The notes under the pieces are model-generated. The model saw only the letters and a list, made by a program, of their open reading frames with translations, was not told the DNA's origin and did not search any database. From Neoasaia chiangmaiensis (GTDB lineage Bacteria > Pseudomonadota > Alphaproteobacteria > Acetobacterales > Acetobacteraceae), in contig NZ_CP014691.1 in the NCBI RefSeq assembly GCF_002005465.1, positions 3,255,001 through 3,319,000 of the forward strand: a stretch of DNA of 64,000 bases, read 5' to 3'. The stretch's first letter is position 1. Each line of letters opens with the position of its first letter. Below are positions 62,961 through 64,000 of the stretch, one piece after another. Made by a program: the position numbers and the translations under genes.

Positions 62961-64000
62961 TCAGAACGAAGTTTGAACGGAACCCATCATCGCGAAGCCA
63001 GAACCAACAAAATAAGATGGAGAGGAGCCTGCGATTGTGGATCCGAACACACCCCGGGAAGATTTCGCATTCAGGCCCGGATACGCTACGCCGGAAAGGT
63101 ATTTTGTATTTCCGACATTGATGAAATTCAGACGGAATTCCGGAGCCTTCGCAATCCAGACCTTCTTGAGCCGGACGCCAAGTGCAATATCGCCCGTAAC
63201 GTAGGACGGCATTTTCTCGTCATTCATGAAGGTTGAATACTGGCTGGAGACAAACTTCATGCCGCCATTGGCAAAGAACATCCCATCGTCATAGGAGAAC
63301 CCGGCCGCCACCTGCCAGTGGGGGCTGCGGACTGCGGTCTTCCCCGCCGTCTTCAGGTAATCGGTACCTGACGCGATGTTGTTGTCGGTCCTGGCATTCA
63401 GATATTCCAGGGACGCATAGGGGCTGACGTGATAATAGGGGCGTGTCCCGATTTCCGCGTCAAACCCGCGGGAGGTCTGGCCGCCTGCGTTCATGTAGGA
63501 GCTGACGAGGCTTCCGTTCTCGTTCAGAACCGTTGAAATCTGTCGGTTTGTAAAATTGTAGTTGAAGAAGGTGATCGATGCGATGATGTCCTTCTGATAC
63601 CGGTATCCGATTTCCTCTTGAATGGAATACTCGTCCTTGAGTTTGGTGTTCGACAGGCTGGTTATTGCGCCTGTTGCGATGCTGTAGCTGTTATACAGAT
63701 TGCTCGTCGCGGGAGGACGGAAGTTGCCGCTCGCGGAAATGAAGATCTGATTGTACTCGTTTGGCTTGTAGCTCATGGAAAACTGCGGAAGAGGTTCGGA
63801 CATGTTCTGTCCGACATGCCCCTGAGGACCGGGCAGATAGTTGTTGCCCGAGCGGGAGACCATCATTTCCTTGAAGCCCGCGTTGACCGTCAGCCTGTTG
63901 TTCAGCAGTGAAAAACTGTCGCCGATGTAGATGCCGTTTATCTGGGTGCGCGTGTAGTTGTCGCCAGCCAGAAGAAGTTGCCCGTTCGGATAGCGGATGC
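62961..64000 (-). CDS. TonB-dependent receptor, C-terminal part (5' end outside window)
   Basis: The frame stays open to the window end, giving about 346 residues of the beta-barrel of an outer-membrane receptor. It contains alternating aromatic strands (FSMSYKPNEYNQIFISASGN, IQEEIGYRYQKDIIASITFF, PYYHVSPYASLEYLNARTDN) and a C-terminal Phe (GSGFAMMGSVQTSF) typical of outer-membrane proteins sorted by BamA. The plug and TonB box lie beyond the window. The ligand cannot be read; such receptors take up iron chelates or sugars. It probably marks chromosomal sequence or further cargo. Confidence 0.85.
   Translation of the reverse strand, partial: IRYPNGQLLLAGDNYTRTQINGIYIGDSFSLLNNRLTVNAGFKEMMVSRSGNNYLPGPQGHVGQNMSEPLPQFSMSYKPNEYNQIFISASGNFRPPATSNLYNSYSIATGAITSLSNTKLKDEYSIQEEIGYRYQKDIIASITFFNYNFTNRQISTVLNENGSLVSSYMNAGGQTSRGFDAEIGTRPYYHVSPYASLEYLNARTDNNIASGTDYLKTAGKTAVRSPHWQVAAGFSYDDGMFFANGGMKFVSSQYSTFMNDEKMPSYVTGDIALGVRLKKVWIAKAPEFRLNFINVGNTKYLSGVAYPGLNAKSSRGVFGSTIAGSSPSYFVGSGFAMMGSVQTSF

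Overview
The window most likely comes from an acetic acid bacterium (Acetobacteraceae, Komagataeibacter/Gluconacetobacter-like). It opens with the 3' half of a 23S rRNA gene, then 5S rRNA and an initiator tRNA-Met, the usual alphaproteobacterial rrn order. Almost everything after the tRNA looks like one large integrated conjugative element with several cargo blocks. The genus assignment is inference, from the high GC, the Trb gene order, a BglX-like beta-glucosidase and IS5-type transposase remnants. The last kilobase is part of a TonB-dependent receptor.

Region 1 (1-4.2 kb) holds the rRNA/tRNA genes and a large serine recombinase whose last 13 codons and stop lie antisense inside the tRNA. 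A small partner gene and a decayed recD2-like fragment follow. Region 2 (4.3-19.5 kb) is a defence-like island. Four tightly packed + strand genes encode a 946-aa protein, a 355-aa protein, an 1847-aa DUF1998 helicase resembling DruE and a NERD-like nuclease/UvrD-like helicase. They converge on two - strand genes: a DUF4338 protein resembling DruA and a MORC/Hsp90-like GHKL ATPase. This set matches none of the Druantia gene sets I know and is the best candidate for an undescribed system.

Region 3 (19.6-42.3 kb) carries an IS5-type remnant, a DNA methyltransferase with a structured leader, and a mobilisation module (DUF736, lytic transglycosylase, DUF3363 relaxase with a candidate oriT). An inserted two-gene Abi pair comes next. 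Then come traG, copG, trbB-C-D-E-J-L-F-G-I, a DUF2274 gene, truncated lysR and tag genes, and recD2. Region 4 (42.5-55.3 kb) is cargo: a GH3 beta-glucosidase, a pepsin/retropepsin-like protein, three small genes with HEPN-like, HNH-like and unknown features, a 1453-aa NACHT-like NTPase with a C-terminal nuclease-like motif, an LLM flavin oxidoreductase and an HU protein.

Region 5 (55.5-62.2 kb) is a second, diverged copy of the methyltransferase/mobilisation module. This copy keeps what copy A lost: an HTH gene, RepA with an origin-like iteron cluster, and a TraF peptidase. Its relaxase is frameshifted. Copy A has an intact relaxase and is joined to the Trb genes, but has no repA and only the tail of traF. 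The two copies look like relics of two related elements fused or stacked at one site, so one intact gene set is spread over both.
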